Source: Peptococcaceae bacterium BICA1-8
Lineage (GTDB): Bacteria; Bacillota; Peptococcia; Peptococcales; BICA1-8
Direction: 5' to 3'
DNA length: 64,000 bases
NCBI GenBank assembly: GCA_000802045.1
Contig: JUEF01000078.1
Coordinates: 1 to 64,000 of the forward strand
Made by a program: the position numbers and the translations under genes
Notes under the pieces: model-generated
Database searches by the model: none
Told to the model about the DNA's origin: nothing
The model's input: only the letters and a program-made list of their open reading frames with translations
In this document: positions 1 through 10,300 of the stretch, piece after piece
How the letters are laid out: each line of letters opens with the position of its first letter
Position numbering within the stretch: position 1 is the stretch's first letter

Positions 1-92
1 ACTGGTGACTGGTGACTGGTGACTGGTGACTAGTCACTAGTGACTAGAATATTTTTAATTAGTGGCTAGTGGCTAGTTGTTAGTGGCTAGAA
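1..92. repeat. GTGACTGG/AGTGACTAG tandem repeat run
   Basis: Positions 1-47 are a near-perfect run of ACTGGTG and its mirror form ACTAGTCACTAG; positions 60-92 carry the related TAGTGGCTAG unit. The same 7-8 bp units recur at 1567-1588, 12365-12381, 12556-12580, 13818-13837, 19901-19922 and 20347-20392, always between genes. There is no spacer pattern as in a CRISPR. It looks like a genome-wide intergenic simple repeat; function unknown. Confidence 0.85.
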
Positions 93-345
93 AAAGCATG
101 AGCATTAGTTCTACAGTTCGAAAGTTCTACAGAACAAACCTGCCACCGGATAACACTTTTCGTGTTTACGTGTCGGTGTGTATGTGTGTACGATATCTAT
201 TATGATTAAGTGCCGACCACATGAATTACCCAGTAGACGTCATGCCGTCCTAAAAGCTAACCATAAAGCCGTCATGCTGACGGTAACACATTGCTTATTA
301 GCCGTAATGCCGACCTAACAAATGGCCAGCAAGCCGTCATGCCTT
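93..345. repeat. Intergenic repeats 3' of argG
   Basis: No gene is seen in the first 336 bases. Positions 108-147 carry GTTCTACAG units, which recur near 2871-2886 and 5091-5125. Positions 222-345 carry GCCGTCATGCC-type units related to the arrays at 8515-8950 and 18085-18440. The last unit overlaps the argG stop codon, so that the TGA is part of the repeat TGACGGC. Confidence 0.7.
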
Positions 346-1542
346 CTTCTGCTGTTTCATCATCAACGCCCTCACCTTAAGCGGCAGCCCATAGAGATTA
401 ATAAATCCTTCGGCATCCTTTTGGTTATAAACCTGGTCTTCTCCAAAGGTTACGAACTCTTCATTGTATAAGGAGAATGGTGATTTGGCACCGGCGGGCA
501 TACAGTTACCTTTGTATAGCTTCATTTTTACAGTTCCTGTTACTGTTTCCTGAGTAGTATTGATAAATGCATCTAAAGCTTCTTTTAAGGGAGTATACCA
601 AAGACCGTCATAAACCAACTGAGCGTATTTAATTCCGACAATATTTTTGTATTCCATAGTAGCTCTGTCTAAGGTTAATGCCTCTAGCTCTAAATGTGCC
701 TTATGGATTAGAGTTCCTCCTGGGGTTTCATATACGCCCCGGGATTTCATCCCTACCAAACGGTTTTCTACCATATCGACTATACCAACACCATGGACAG
801 CTGCTATCTCATTAGCCTTTTCCAGCAATTGAACCGGTGCTAGCTTTTCACCATTAATAGCTACAGGAGTGCCTTTTTCAAAATCTATTACAACATATTC
901 TGCCTTATCTGGTGCATCCTCTGGATGATTACAGACCATATACAAATCCCTTAGAGGCTCGTTCCAAGGATTCTCTAAATCAGCTCCCTCATGGCTTAAA
1001 TGGAACATATTGCGGTCCATGCTGTAAGGACGTTTCTTAGTAACCGGTATGGGAATCCCATGGGCTTCTGCGTAATCAACAGCATCCTCCCTGGATTTTA
1101 TGCTCCATTCCCTCCAAGGTGCAATGATGCCTAGGTCAGGGTTTAATGCCTTCACAGTAAGCTCAAAGCGAACCTGGTCATTCCCTTTGCCGGTTGCACC
1201 ATGGGACACATATTGCGCTCCCTCTTTTTCTGCAATATCAACTAAGCGCTTAGCAATCAAAGGACGGGCAAAAGATGTTCCTAAAAGATATTTCCCTTCG
1301 TACTCACAACCTGATTTTAAAACGGGGAAAACAAAGTCCTTAACAAACTCTTCCTTCAAATCCTCAATATATATCTTGCTGGCTCCGGACTTGATAGCCT
1401 TCTCATTTAAAGGTGATAATTCCTCCCCTTGTCCCAAATCCGCCGCCATGCAGATTACCTCACAACCATAATTTTCCTTAAGCCAAGGGATGATGATAGA
1501 AGTATCCAACCCTCCTGAATACGCGAGTATTACTTTTTTCAT
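337..1542 (-). CDS. argG: Argininosuccinate synthase
   Basis: Joins citrulline and aspartate using ATP to give argininosuccinate, the penultimate step of arginine synthesis in the cytoplasm. The 401-residue length is normal for the family. The N-terminal P-loop-like pyrophosphatase motif AYSGGLDTS (residues 7-15) is diagnostic. The start ATG has a GGAGG site about 7 nt upstream. It lies downstream of argF in the same direction, separated by 297 bp of repeats with no clear promoter, so it is probably transcribed with argF. No argH is in the window, so the last step must be encoded elsewhere. Confidence 0.97.
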   Translation of the reverse strand: MKKVILAYSGGLDTSIIIPWLKENYGCEVICMAADLGQGEELSPLNEKAIKSGASKIYIEDLKEEFVKDFVFPVLKSGCEYEGKYLLGTSFARPLIAKRLVDIAEKEGAQYVSHGATGKGNDQVRFELTVKALNPDLGIIAPWREWSIKSREDAVDYAEAHGIPIPVTKKRPYSMDRNMFHLSHEGADLENPWNEPLRDLYMVCNHPEDAPDKAEYVVIDFEKGTPVAINGEKLAPVQLLEKANEIAAVHGVGIVDMVENRLVGMKSRGVYETPGGTLIHKAHLELEALTLDRATMEYKNIVGIKYAQLVYDGLWYTPLKEALDAFINTTQETVTGTVKMKLYKGNCMPAGAKSPFSLYNEEFVTFGEDQVYNQKDAEGFINLYGLPLKVRALMMKQQKKA

Positions 1543-1839
1543 GTTTTTTCCTCCTGTTTCTATGTAGTTACTAGTGACTGGTGACTAGCAGACAATACTT
1601 TGGTGTTAATATTTTGCGTCTGACAACTACTTATGAGTGAATATATCCCGTCCGACAATTATTCCTGGGTTAATTTATTGCGTCTGACACAATCTTTGCA
1701 AGCTTATTTCTGTTAGAACTAATTCCTTAATCTAACGAAGTGAAATTCTTAATCTAGCGAAGCGAAATCTTATTCCTAATCTTAACTAATCTTTTCCTCA
1801 ACCTTAACCTCAGCCTCAACCTGCAATATTGGCAGCTCC
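1543..1839. repeat. argF-argG intergenic repeats
   Basis: The 297 bp gap holds a GTGACTAG run (1567-1588), three imperfect copies of a GCGTCTGACA-type unit followed by TTAATTTATT-like sequence (about 1600-1700), and AATCTAGCGAAGCGAAAT direct repeats (about 1730-1775) related to sequence after carB. No gene or convincing promoter is seen. Confidence 0.6.
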
Positions 1840-2772
1840 CTACAGCAAAGCTGCCAATATTGCCTTATGTGCATGTAGCCGATTCTCCGCTTCATCAAAG
1901 ATAACCGACTGGGGTCCTTCCATGACCTCATGGGTTATTTCCTCACCCCGGTGGGCTGGTAAGCAGTGCAGAACAATAGAACTTTTATCTGCTAACTCCA
2001 ACATTTTAGCATTAATTTGGTAGCCCTGGAAATGTTTTTTTCGTATTTCTGCTTCTTCTTCCTGACCCATACTTGCCCAGACATCAGTATATAGAACATC
2101 TGCTCCTTTAACAGCAGCATCAGGATCATTATAGAGTATTATTTTTCCTCCGTTTTCCTGAGCAAACCCTTGAGCCATCTCAACAATTTCTTTTTGAGGC
2201 TCATAACCCACAGGTGTAGCTACTCTAACCTCCATTCCCAGCTTTGCCCCTGCAATCATAAGAGAATGGACCATATTATTACCATCACCTATATATGCCA
2301 GTTTAATTCCTTCTAGTTGATTTTTATGCTCATAGATAGTAAGCATATCAGCTAAGGCCTGGGTAGGATGATAAAGGTCTGTTAAACCGTTAATAACAGG
2401 AACATCTGCATATTGAGCTAAATCCTCAACCTCCTGCTGGTCATAAGTCCTAATTAGTATTCCGTCAACATATCTGGATAATACCCGAGCCGTGTCACTT
2501 ATGGGCTCCCCCCTACCGATCTGCAAATCCTGGGTACTTAAAAAGTGGGCTAATCCCCCTAGCTGGTACATCCCTGCTTCAAAGGACACCCTAGTCCTGG
2601 TAGAAGACTTTTGAAAAATCATAGCCAAGGTTTTCCCCGCTAATATTTCCTTCCTTACACCTTGCTTATGGTACCCTTTTAACTCTACCGCTAAATCTAT
2701 CATTTCTTTAATCTCTTCTTTAGAGAAATCTTTTAGACTCAGAAAATCTCTGCCTTTTAATTCCTGCAGCAT
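1840..2772 (-). CDS. argF: Ornithine carbamoyltransferase
   Basis: Transfers the carbamoyl group from carbamoyl phosphate to ornithine to give citrulline. All family signatures are present in order: STRT carbamoyl-phosphate motif at residues 57-60, HPTQ at 135-138, DVWASMG ornithine-binding loop at 230-236 and HCLP at 269-272. The length of 310 residues is normal for the anabolic enzyme. ATG start with an AAGGGGG site. It has its own promoter with ARG-box-like palindromes at 2796-2832, nearly identical to that of argC, so it forms a second arginine transcription unit with argG. Confidence 0.97.
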   Translation of the reverse strand: MLQELKGRDFLSLKDFSKEEIKEMIDLAVELKGYHKQGVRKEILAGKTLAMIFQKSSTRTRVSFEAGMYQLGGLAHFLSTQDLQIGRGEPISDTARVLSRYVDGILIRTYDQQEVEDLAQYADVPVINGLTDLYHPTQALADMLTIYEHKNQLEGIKLAYIGDGNNMVHSLMIAGAKLGMEVRVATPVGYEPQKEIVEMAQGFAQENGGKIILYNDPDAAVKGADVLYTDVWASMGQEEEAEIRKKHFQGYQINAKMLELADKSSIVLHCLPAHRGEEITHEVMEGPQSVIFDEAENRLHAHKAILAALL

Positions 2773-2795
2773 TATTCCGCCCCCTTGAATTGTTT

Positions 2796-2832
2796 ATGTA
2801 TAATTATACATTGTAGAGCATATTCATGCAAT
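2796..2832 (-). promoter_or_regulatory. argF promoter with two ARG-box-like operators
   Basis: On the minus strand there is TTGCAT (2831-2826), a 17 bp spacer and TATAAT (2808-2803). The -10 lies inside the palindrome ATGTATAATTATACAT (2796-2811), which matches the ArgR consensus TGAATWWWWATTCA at 12 of 14 central positions. A second box, TTGCATGAATATGC, overlaps the -35. Spacing and sequence match the argC promoter without gaps. ArgR/AhrC binding is inferred. Confidence 0.7.
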
Positions 2833-2837
2833 ACCTT

Positions 2838-2871
2838 ATAAAAAATCTGCTCCTAATTGAGCAGCTTTTTT
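2838..2871 (-). terminator. Intrinsic terminator after M20 gene
   Basis: CTGCTC (2847-2852) pairs with GAGCAG (2859-2864) across a 6 nt loop. On the minus strand it is followed by ATTTTTTA. It also has T residues on the plus side, so it could work in both directions. It insulates the upstream M20 gene from the argF promoter. Confidence 0.65.
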
Positions 2872-2952
2872 GTTCTACAGTTCTACATTATATCTTAAGG
2901 CATCATAGCAATTATCACGTATTGACAACACCACTATAAACGAAAGCATTCC

Positions 2953-3032
2953 TGTCATCCTGAGCGATAGCGAAGGATCTTACGTAGTGAAGAATCTTAA
3001 GATCCTTCAGTCGTACCTCCCTCAGGATGACA
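2953..3032. repeat. MITE-like palindromic element (TGTCATCCTGAG family)
   Basis: TGTCATCCTGAG (2953-2964) is the exact inverted repeat of CTCAGGATGACA (3021-3032), with an inner GAAGGATCTTA/TAAGATCCTTC inverted repeat. Flanks (ACGAAAGCATTCC; AATCAGTAGCTTTCAT) also recur at the other copies at 10062-10123 and 21219-21281, and a half copy lies near 5190-5220. This element type is known to be dispersed in many bacterial genomes; no transposase gene is near. Confidence 0.8.
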
Positions 3033-3093
3033 TAGCACAATCAGTAGCTTTCATAGCAATAACAAAGAGACATTATATATCTTTAAACCGTGT

Positions 3094-4272
3094 TCATCCG
3101 TGTGCCCCGAAGGGGCCCGTTGTTAAATAATTGTGCTGTACGTTCCAAATTTTTTCTACCAACTCTGGCTTCAAAAGCAATTCTAGTCCGGTCAAAGCTA
3201 GCGCCTTTGTGGCAAGCTTCATTGTTTTTTCCCCTTCAGGAGAACCTGCCATTTCTTTAAATTCTTGACTATGGGCAGAAAACTTTCCTTTTCCTAACGG
3301 CAAATAGGGATGAATAGCTGGAACAAGCCAGCTTACATTACCCATGTCCATAGAACCGATTATATACTGATGCTGCATATCCATTTTTACGCCCAGGGTT
3401 TTCGCCTGTTCTTTAAAAACTTGAGCCAAGGCTTCATTTGTCTGCATCGGTAAATACCGGGGTTCAAACCTTCTAATAACAGCTTGTGTATTATTCTGCT
3501 CTGCTATTCTCTCAACCATTTTTCTGAAATCCTGCACCGTTTTCTTCAAGAGCTTAGTGGTAATTGCTCTAAGATAAAACTTCCCCACTGCTTTATGTGG
3601 TATTAAATTAGGGGTTATTCCTCCTGAGGTTATTACACCGTCTATTTGCTGTTCAGGATAAAAGGCTTTCCTATAATTGAGGGTTTCCTGATAAAAATTC
3701 ACTAATGAAACCAGCGAGTTCCCTCTTTCTCCTCGGGAACTGTGTCCATGAAAACCGCTAAAAACAACCTCCAAGGCCTCTAACGCCTGAGAGGAAATAT
3801 TAATCACCGTCGACTGACCGGGATGAAACATCAAAACAGCATCACAGTCGGAAAAGGCTCCGTTGTCTGCTAAAGCTACTTTAGCCCCTCTTGTTTCCTC
3901 AGCTGGTGTACCCAAGACTACCAACGATCCCGACCAATAGTCTTTTAAGGCGGACAAAGCTATTGCCGCACCGACACTAGCTCCTGCAATTAAATGGTGA
4001 CCGCAGCCATGACCTATCTCCGGCAAAGCATCATATTCAGCCAGGAAGAAAATAATAGGCTTTTCAGCACCTATCCTGGCTTTAAAGGATGTTTCTATAT
4101 CCAAATAGGATGAAATAACCTCAAAGCCATGCTTCTCCATAACCTTTCTTAGATAGGCTGCTGCCTTATATTCCTCCCCTCCTAATTCAGGGTTATTGTA
4201 AATATACAACGCAATATCCCAAATTTCTGGCCATAAATGATCAATCATCCTGAGAAGTTTGTCCTTGAGCAA
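3094..4272 (-). CDS. M20D-family amidohydrolase (AbgB-like peptidase)
   Basis: Predicted zinc metallo-amidohydrolase of the M20D group (aminobenzoyl-glutamate hydrolase and aminoacylase relatives), 392 residues. The metal-site block EYDALPEIGHGCGHHL (about residues 99-114) and the later GTPAEETRGAK and FHGHSS motifs support the family. The start is TTG with an AAGGGGGG site 8 nt upstream; the next ATG lacks one. It lies inside the arginine block, but ArgJ makes a separate N-acetylornithine deacetylase unnecessary, so the substrate remains open. Confidence 0.85.
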   Translation of the reverse strand: MLKDKLLRMIDHLWPEIWDIALYIYNNPELGGEEYKAAAYLRKVMEKHGFEVISSYLDIETSFKARIGAEKPIIFFLAEYDALPEIGHGCGHHLIAGASVGAAIALSALKDYWSGSLVVLGTPAEETRGAKVALADNGAFSDCDAVLMFHPGQSTVINISSQALEALEVVFSGFHGHSSRGERGNSLVSLVNFYQETLNYRKAFYPEQQIDGVITSGGITPNLIPHKAVGKFYLRAITTKLLKKTVQDFRKMVERIAEQNNTQAVIRRFEPRYLPMQTNEALAQVFKEQAKTLGVKMDMQHQYIIGSMDMGNVSWLVPAIHPYLPLGKGKFSAHSQEFKEMAGSPEGEKTMKLATKALALTGLELLLKPELVEKIWNVQHNYLTTGPFGAHG

Positions 4273-4350
4273 AATAAGGCCCCCCCTTATGAGAAAGTGA
4301 CCTTAAAGAATATGCTAATTATTAGGAGTTTAGAATTAAAGCCAATTGAT

Positions 4351-4389
4351 AATTGAGAGTTGAGAATGCACTAGACCCCACTCTCAATT
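4351..4389. repeat. Inverted repeat in divergent gap
   Basis: AATTGAGAGT (4351-4360) is inverted at 4380-4389. Flanking AATTGA/TCAATT units add to the symmetry. It sits between divergent genes and upstream of the NUDIX promoter; no T-run favours termination. Confidence 0.5.
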
Positions 4390-4413
4390 TTCAATTTTCA
4401 ATTCTTCATTTTC

Positions 4414-4442
4414 TGAACAACTAGTCACTTTTTTGCTATAAT
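4414..4442 (+). promoter_or_regulatory. Candidate promoter of the NUDIX gene
   Basis: TATAAT at 4437-4442 is preceded after 17 bp by TGAACA (4414-4419), a 4 of 6 match to TTGACA. The gene starts 32 nt downstream. Confidence 0.5.
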
Positions 4443-4473
4443 TAAAATATTACAATTTATGAGGTGATTTTCA

Positions 4474-5085
4474 TTGATTGACTTAACGAGGATTAAAAAT
4501 CGGAGGGCTAAGATAATTGACCAGGAGAAGTATCGGAAGTCAGCAGTTTTAGTACCTTTGGTTAATTATCAGGATGAAGAATGCCTATTATTTGAAGTTC
4601 GTTCTCAAAAGCTTAATATTCAGCCGGGAGAGATATGCTTTCCGGGGGGTGGGGTTGAGCCTAGAGATAAAAATGAAGAGGAAACCGCAGTTAGAGAAAC
4701 CTGTGAAGAGTTAGGGCTTAGTACCTCAGATATCGAGGTTATTGGGCCTTTAGATATCCTTATTACTCCATTTCAGTTTATGATTACTCCTTTTATTGCT
4801 CGATTGGATGATTATAAAAAAATCACTCTAAATAAGAGTGAGGTTGAATCGGTATTTTATGTTCCGGTGGATTTTTTCTTAAATAATCCACCGGAAACCT
4901 ACTTAACTAAAGTGACCATCTCACCCCGGCCTGATTTCCCTGCTCATTTATTGCCTAACGGGAAAACCTATAATTGGCGGGCGGGCAGCTACCCGGTGCA
5001 TTTTTATCAATATCAAGGCCACACCATCTGGGGCATAACGGCTAGGATTATTGAAAATTTTATCGAGATAATTAAACAAACCTAG
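4474..5085 (+). CDS. NUDIX hydrolase, CoA pyrophosphatase-like
   Basis: Predicted to cleave nucleoside-diphosphate-linked substrates, most likely CoA (NudL/CoAse group), 203 residues. The NUDIX box lies at about residues 57-82: PGEICFPGGGVEPRD followed by TAVRETCEELGL. The spacing between GG and RE is one residue longer than the strict box, as is usual in the CoAse branch. The start is TTG with GAGGTGAT 5 nt upstream. It is transcribed alone against the arginine genes and has its own promoter. Confidence 0.85.
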   Translation: MIDLTRIKNRRAKIIDQEKYRKSAVLVPLVNYQDEECLLFEVRSQKLNIQPGEICFPGGGVEPRDKNEEETAVRETCEELGLSTSDIEVIGPLDILITPFQFMITPFIARLDDYKKITLNKSEVESVFYVPVDFFLNNPPETYLTKVTISPRPDFPAHLLPNGKTYNWRAGSYPVHFYQYQGHTIWGITARIIENFIEIIKQT

Positions 5086-5283
5086 GTTTGTTGTTCTACA
5101 GTGCTACAGTTCTACAGTTCTTCAGCTTTTTAAGGATAGTATTGCTAGCCTCCTATAATGCTCTTTGATAGCATGTCCCTATCTATGAGATTTCAGGATG
5201 ACACAGCAACCACCAGTAGCTTTCATAATAATGATAATCATGCCAAGGCTAAGGTTGAGGCTAAGGAAAATTTTAACCTTAGC

Positions 5284-8200
5284 CTAGCGAGACGAAGTGA
5301 GCGGAACCTTAACCTTAAATGTTGTAGCTAGATAATCCTGGATTGCGTTATAATTTAATGTATCGCTATTCCGAGCGGTTTCGATCGTAGATAAAAAGGC
5401 TTCAGCTGTATCCAATGAAGTAAAGCAGGGGATTCTGTACTCTGCAGCTAAACGGCGGATTTTAAAGCCTTTGGTGCCATGGCTCTTACCTTGACTGGGA
5501 GTATTAATGACTAATTGAACCTGGTCCTTTTCTAAAAGCTGGTAGGGATCATCGGCGTTAATGACTATAATACCCTCGGAGGTTAGATACTGGGCTGTAG
5601 AATTGGTTGCCATAATATTGAAGCCAGCTTTATTAAACTCCTTGATGATTGGTAAGGCCTCAAGGTAATCCTTGGGGGCTAAGGAAACCAGCACATTACC
5701 TTCTAGAGGAAATTTATTGCCCGCTCCCGTTATAGCCTTATATAGGGCGCCGGAAAAGGTGTAATCTATACCTAAAACCTCTCCCGTTGACTTCATTTCT
5801 GGACCTAGAGAGGTATCAACCTTGCTCAGTTTTTCAAAGGAGAATACAGGGGCTTTAACTACTATATAATCAGGCTCCTGCCACAACCCGCTGGGATAGC
5901 CCATATCCTTTAAATTCCTGCCCAGCATTGCCCAAGTAGCAAGCTTAATCATTGGTACTCCGGTAATTTTTGATAAAATAGGTACTGTCCTGGAAGCCCG
6001 GGGATTTACCTCTAAAACATATGCTTCTTCATCAGCTACTACAAACTGAATATTAAATATCCCTTTTACTTTGAGAGCCTTACCAATCTTATCGGTATAG
6101 GCTACTATCTTATCCTTCACCTTTTTACTGATGGTCTGAGTCGGGTAAACAGCCATACTATCCCCGGAATGGACTCCTGCCCGCTCAATATGCTCCATTA
6201 TCCCGGGAATAAGGATATGCTCTCCATCACCGATGGCATCTACTTCTACTTCTTTTCCTTTAATATATTTATCAATTAGGATAGGATGTTTAGAGGAAAT
6301 ATCTACAGCTGTTTCTACATATTGAGTTAATTGGTCCATATTATGGACAACCCGCATCGCCCTCCCTCCTAAAACATAAGAAGGTCTTACTAGAAGGGGA
6401 AAACCCAACTCATTGGCAATAGCCTCGACCTGTTCCACCTTTTTTGCAGTTTTACCTTTAGTCTGGGGTATTTTTAATTCATTCATTAATCTTTCAAACT
6501 TTTCTCTATCCTCGGCAGCATCAATACAAGCAACAGGTGTACCTAAAATTTCAACACCTAAGCCAAAAAGTTCTTCAGCTAAGTTGATAGCTGTTTGCCC
6601 TCCAAACTGGACAACTAAACCTAAAGGCTTCTCCTCCTCCACCACATTCATTACATCTTCAACAGTCAATGGCTCAAAGTACAAGCGGTCAGAAGTATCA
6701 AAGTCAGTACTTACTGTTTCCGGATTATTATTAATAATTACCGCATCATAGCCCGCTTCCTGTAAAGCCCACACTGCATGGACTGAACAATAGTCAAATT
6801 CTATACCCTGCCCAATCCTAATTGGGCCTGAGCCTAGCACAAGTACTTTAGGCTTCGGGTTAAATTGTACTTCCTTTTCTGCTTCATAAGTAGTGTAATA
6901 ATAAGGCGTTTCCGCTTCAAACTCCCCGGCACAGGTATCTACTATTTTATAAACAGGCTTAATATTGCTATTATTTCTAAGCTTACGGACAGCTATTGAC
7001 TCTATTCCTTTAAGTATAGCAATCTGCTCATCGCTAAAGCCCATCTTTTTAGCTTTTAATAAGAGGTCTTGTGATAAATTTTGTTCTTTTATTCTTCTTT
7101 CCATAGCAACAATATTTTGAATCTTCACCAGAAAGAATGGATCCATTTGTGTTAAGACTTTGATCTCTTTAACTGTCCAATTACGGCGAAAAGCCTCAGC
7201 TATTGCAAAAAGCCTCTCATCATCAGCATATTTGAGTTTATTCTCAAGCTCCATCTCGCTCCAACTACCGCTGGCTTTAAGAGTCAAGCCCACGACCCCT
7301 GTTTCCAAAGAGCGTACCGCCTTTAATAGGGCGCCCTCAATGGTTCGCTCAATAGACATTACTTCCCCGGTAGCCTTCATTTGGGTGCCTAAAAGCCTAT
7401 TGGCAGTGGGGAATTTATCAAAGGGCCAGCGGGGAATTTTAGCTACGACATAATCAATACTAGGTTCAAAGCAAGCACTCGTCTTACCCGTTACCGGATT
7501 TAATATTTCATCAAGGGTGAAGCCAATGGCTATCTTGGTTGCTACCTTGGCAATAGGATACCCGGTAGCCTTAGAGGCTAAAGCACTAGACCGAGAAACT
7601 CGAGGATTCACCTCAATAACAACATAGTTCATGCTGTTAGGGTCGAGGCCGAACTGAATGTTGCAGCCGCCCTCCACTTCTAGTTTCCTAATTATCTTTA
7701 TAGCTGCAGACCTTAGCATTTGAAACTCCTTATTTGTCAAGGTCTGCACTGGAGCAAATACTATACTATCCCCGGTATGAATACCCATGGGGTCCATATT
7801 TTCCATGCTGCAGATTATAATACAGTTATCGGCTTTATCTCTCATAACCTCAACTTCTATCTCTTTCCAGCCGGCTACACTTTGCTCAATTAATACTTGA
7901 CCAATTCGGCTGACCTTTAAGCCTAAAGAGACAATATTATGAAGCTCATCAATATTATGAACAATGCCCCCGCCAGTTCCCCCTAGGGTATAAGCAGGGC
8001 GAACAATAACAGGAAAACCTACCTTGACCGCAAAATCATAAGCATCCTTGATATCAGTAATGATAGTGCTTTCCGGGATTGGCTCACCTAGTGCCTGCAT
8101 GGTATCCTTAAATTCTTCCCGATCCTCTGATCTTTTAATTGCTTCTAGCTTGGTCCCTAACAATTCAACATTATATTCGGCCAAAATCCCTTTTTCAGCC

Positions 8201-8505
8201 AGCTCCACAGCTAAATTAAGACCTGTTTGACCGCCTAAGCCTGGAATAATCCCCTGAGGCCTTTCTTTGGCAATTATTTTAGCTATTGTTTCTACATTCA
8301 AAGGCTCTATATATATACGATCAGCAATGTTTTCATCAGTCATAATAGTAGCAGGATTACTGTTCACCAAAACAACCTTCAAGCCCTCTTCCTTTAAGGC
8401 TTTGCAGGCCTGGGTGCCGGCATAGTCAAACTCAGCCGCCTGCCCAATTATTATGGGCCCGGAACCAATAACCATTACTTTATGTAAATCTATCCTCTTA
8501 GGCAT
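5284..8505 (-). CDS. carB: Carbamoyl-phosphate synthase large subunit
   Basis: Makes carbamoyl phosphate from bicarbonate, ATP and the ammonia passed from CarA; serves arginine and pyrimidine synthesis. The protein has 1073 residues with two homologous ATP-grasp halves, each opening with a GSGPI(I/R)IGQ motif, and a C-terminal allosteric MGS-like domain. I place the start at ATG 8505 ([10 protein letters not shown]), which has AGGAGG 7 nt upstream. An in-frame extension to 8658 reads only through the intergenic repeat array and is rejected. The last residues (PLTSSR) also appear to come from repeat-like sequence. Confidence 0.97.
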   Translation of the reverse strand: MPKRIDLHKVMVIGSGPIIIGQAAEFDYAGTQACKALKEEGLKVVLVNSNPATIMTDENIADRIYIEPLNVETIAKIIAKERPQGIIPGLGGQTGLNLAVELAEKGILAEYNVELLGTKLEAIKRSEDREEFKDTMQALGEPIPESTIITDIKDAYDFAVKVGFPVIVRPAYTLGGTGGGIVHNIDELHNIVSLGLKVSRIGQVLIEQSVAGWKEIEVEVMRDKADNCIIICSMENMDPMGIHTGDSIVFAPVQTLTNKEFQMLRSAAIKIIRKLEVEGGCNIQFGLDPNSMNYVVIEVNPRVSRSSALASKATGYPIAKVATKIAIGFTLDEILNPVTGKTSACFEPSIDYVVAKIPRWPFDKFPTANRLLGTQMKATGEVMSIERTIEGALLKAVRSLETGVVGLTLKASGSWSEMELENKLKYADDERLFAIAEAFRRNWTVKEIKVLTQMDPFFLVKIQNIVAMERRIKEQNLSQDLLLKAKKMGFSDEQIAILKGIESIAVRKLRNNSNIKPVYKIVDTCAGEFEAETPYYYTTYEAEKEVQFNPKPKVLVLGSGPIRIGQGIEFDYCSVHAVWALQEAGYDAVIINNNPETVSTDFDTSDRLYFEPLTVEDVMNVVEEEKPLGLVVQFGGQTAINLAEELFGLGVEILGTPVACIDAAEDREKFERLMNELKIPQTKGKTAKKVEQVEAIANELGFPLLVRPSYVLGGRAMRVVHNMDQLTQYVETAVDISSKHPILIDKYIKGKEVEVDAIGDGEHILIPGIMEHIERAGVHSGDSMAVYPTQTISKKVKDKIVAYTDKIGKALKVKGIFNIQFVVADEEAYVLEVNPRASRTVPILSKITGVPMIKLATWAMLGRNLKDMGYPSGLWQEPDYIVVKAPVFSFEKLSKVDTSLGPEMKSTGEVLGIDYTFSGALYKAITGAGNKFPLEGNVLVSLAPKDYLEALPIIKEFNKAGFNIMATNSTAQYLTSEGIIVINADDPYQLLEKDQVQLVINTPSQGKSHGTKGFKIRRLAAEYRIPCFTSLDTAEAFLSTIETARNSDTLNYNAIQDYLATTFKVKVPLTSSR

Positions 8506-8514
8506 GTTATAACC

Positions 8515-8950
8515 TCCTGGGTCAATCTCTTTAGTCGGCGTTACGTCTTCCGGGTGAAGCTTTTGGGACGGCATTACGTCTATCGGGCTAAGCAATTTGG
8601 TCGGCTCGACGGCTTCTCTGCCACATTTTAGGTCAGCATGACGTCTACTATGCCACATCTTAGGTCGGCATTACATCTGCTGGGTGAAGCTTTTGGTCGG
8701 CATTATTCTTTTTTAGTAATCATGTCAACATACAGAATATCCCTTAAGCCTCAATGCTGACTTGCATATTAACCTCAAAGTTATCATGCCGACATACAGT
8801 TTATCCAATGAGTAATCATGCCGACTTGCAGATTTGCATATAAGCCGTCACGCCAACATGCAGAATATCCCTTGAGCCTTAATGCCGACTTGCATATTAA
8901 CCCCAAAGCCGTTATGCCATCATTCAGTATATCCCATGAGTCTCAAGACG
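8515..8950. repeat. Bipartite inverted repeat array between carA and carB
   Basis: From 8515 to about 8705 there are repeated units containing GTCGGCATTACGTCT and CTGGGTGAAGCTTTTGG. After a T-rich centre (about 8706-8720) the rest to 8950 carries units in the opposite sense, such as CATGCCGACATACAG and GCCGTCACGCC. The array at 18085-18440 has the same two-armed design. The carA stop codon (8951-8953) directly abuts the last unit. No open frame with a ribosome site is present. Confidence 0.75.
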
Positions 8951-10003
8951 TCACGCGCCCTTTTTGATCATTTCGTAGAAATGATCAAACAAATAAGCTG
9001 AGTCTTCCGGTCCTGGTGCTGCTTCGGGATGGTATTGGACGGAGGAAATAGGTAGAAATTTATGCCCAATTCCTTCAATAGTACCGTCATTTAGATTCCT
9101 ATGGGAGATAAATACATCATTGGGAAGGGTCTCCTCTTTCACAGCATAGCCATGATTTTGGGAAGTTATATAGACCCTATTAGTTAATAAATCTTTGACC
9201 GAATGGTTAACTCCCCGGTGACCAAATTTCAGTTTATAGGTATCTGCTCCCATTGCTAGAGCTATTAATTGATGTCCTAAACAGATCCCGCAAATAGGCA
9301 GCTTACCTAGTAAAGCCTTAATAGTAGCTATGGCCTGGGGAACATCCTTAGGGTCACCAGGTCCATTGGATAAAAAGATCCCTTGGGGCTTTAAGCTTAG
9401 GATTTCCGCAGCCCCAGTTCCGGCAGGAACCTGAATGATATCAAAGCCTTTGGACTGGAGGCCTGTTATTATACTATTTTTAATACCAAAATCCATTACC
9501 ACAAGCCTTGGACCAGTACCGGGCAAATGCTTAATTTCTTTAATAGTAACCTGTTCTACTAAGCTTTGGGCTGACCCCAGAAGCTCATCTTTGTTTAAAT
9601 TGGAATTAGTTGTAATAACACCTTTCATGGTCCCGCGGGAGCGGAGATGCCGGGTTAGAGCCCGTGTATCAACGCCCTCTAAACCCACAATCCTATGGGT
9701 TGCCAGGAAGTTCTCCAAGCTGTCCTCAGCCTGCCAGTTACTATGGTAGGTACAGTTTTCCCTGACAATAAATCCCTTGACATGGGGTCTTGATGACTCA
9801 TTATCCCCTAAATTCACTCCATAATTTCCAATCAAGGGATATGTCATTACAACTATCTGCCCCACATAAGAAGGGTCGGTAATAACCTCCTGGTAGCCTA
9901 CCATACCTGTATTAAAAACAACTTCCCCCTGAGTATTGCCCCGAAAGCCAAACACCTTTCCGGGAAAGCAAGTGCCATCTTCTAATATTAATACTCCAGC
10001 CAA
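8951..10003 (-). CDS. carA: Carbamoyl-phosphate synthase small subunit
   Basis: Glutaminase subunit that releases ammonia from glutamine for CarB. The 350-residue protein has the N-terminal CPSase small domain and a C-terminal class I glutamine amidotransferase domain, with catalytic Cys241 in GICLGHQ and His325/Glu327 in QYHPEA. The start is TTG with TAAGGAGGT 7 nt upstream. It precedes carB in the same direction, separated by the repeat array, so the two are probably co-transcribed from the argC side. Confidence 0.97.
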   Translation of the reverse strand: MAGVLILEDGTCFPGKVFGFRGNTQGEVVFNTGMVGYQEVITDPSYVGQIVVMTYPLIGNYGVNLGDNESSRPHVKGFIVRENCTYHSNWQAEDSLENFLATHRIVGLEGVDTRALTRHLRSRGTMKGVITTNSNLNKDELLGSAQSLVEQVTIKEIKHLPGTGPRLVVMDFGIKNSIITGLQSKGFDIIQVPAGTGAAEILSLKPQGIFLSNGPGDPKDVPQAIATIKALLGKLPICGICLGHQLIALAMGADTYKLKFGHRGVNHSVKDLLTNRVYITSQNHGYAVKEETLPNDVFISHRNLNDGTIEGIGHKFLPISSVQYHPEAAPGPEDSAYLFDHFYEMIKKGA

Positions 10004-10061
10004 TTTTTTACCTCCTTACAGGAAACTTACTCATTTCTATGAAAACTACTGGTGATTACTT

Positions 10062-10123
10062 TGTCATCCTGAGGGAGGAACGACCGAAGGATCTTAAGAT
10101 TCTTCACTACCTCTCAGAATGAC
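10062..10123. repeat. MITE-like palindromic element (TGTCATCCTGAG family)
   Basis: TGTCATCCTGAG (10062-10073) faces CTCAGAATGAC (10113-10123), with an inner GAAGGATCTTAAGATTCTTC core. It is a slightly decayed second copy of the 2953-3032 element, in reverse relative flanks (GGAATGCTTTCGTTTAT follows it). Confidence 0.75.
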
Positions 10124-10196
10124 GGAATGCTTTCGTTTATCGAATACATGATGAATTACTCTAGTAGACTTCCGATGGGGACATTACTCATCCAAG

Positions 10197-10277
10197 AAGC
10201 AAGAGGCAGGAAGCAAGAAGCAAGAGTAATGAAGATTTTTTATCCTGCGTCCTGCCTCATGCATCCTGCTTCCTGTA
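10197..10277. repeat. GCAGGAAGCAAGAAGC inverted repeat
   Basis: GCAAGAGGCAGGAAGCAAG-type direct units (10199-10226) face TCCTGCTTCCTG-type units (10251-10275). CAGGAAGCA (10207-10215) is exactly inverted at 10267-10275. It lies in the argD-carA gap, where no gene is seen. Confidence 0.6.
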
Positions 10278-10300
10278 TGTGAGGTGTGTCCCCGATCCTC

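Noticed and set aside
1-92. Possible CRISPR-like array
   Set aside because: Units are 7-8 bp without unique spacers; no cas genes are present.
1100-1471. 123-residue plus-strand frame inside argG
   Set aside because: Antisense shadow of a clear conserved gene; no ribosome site.
8506-8658. 51-codon N-terminal extension of CarB
   Set aside because: It reads through the CGGCATTACG repeat array, has no ribosome site, and the ATG at 8505 has AGGAGG and matches the normal family start.
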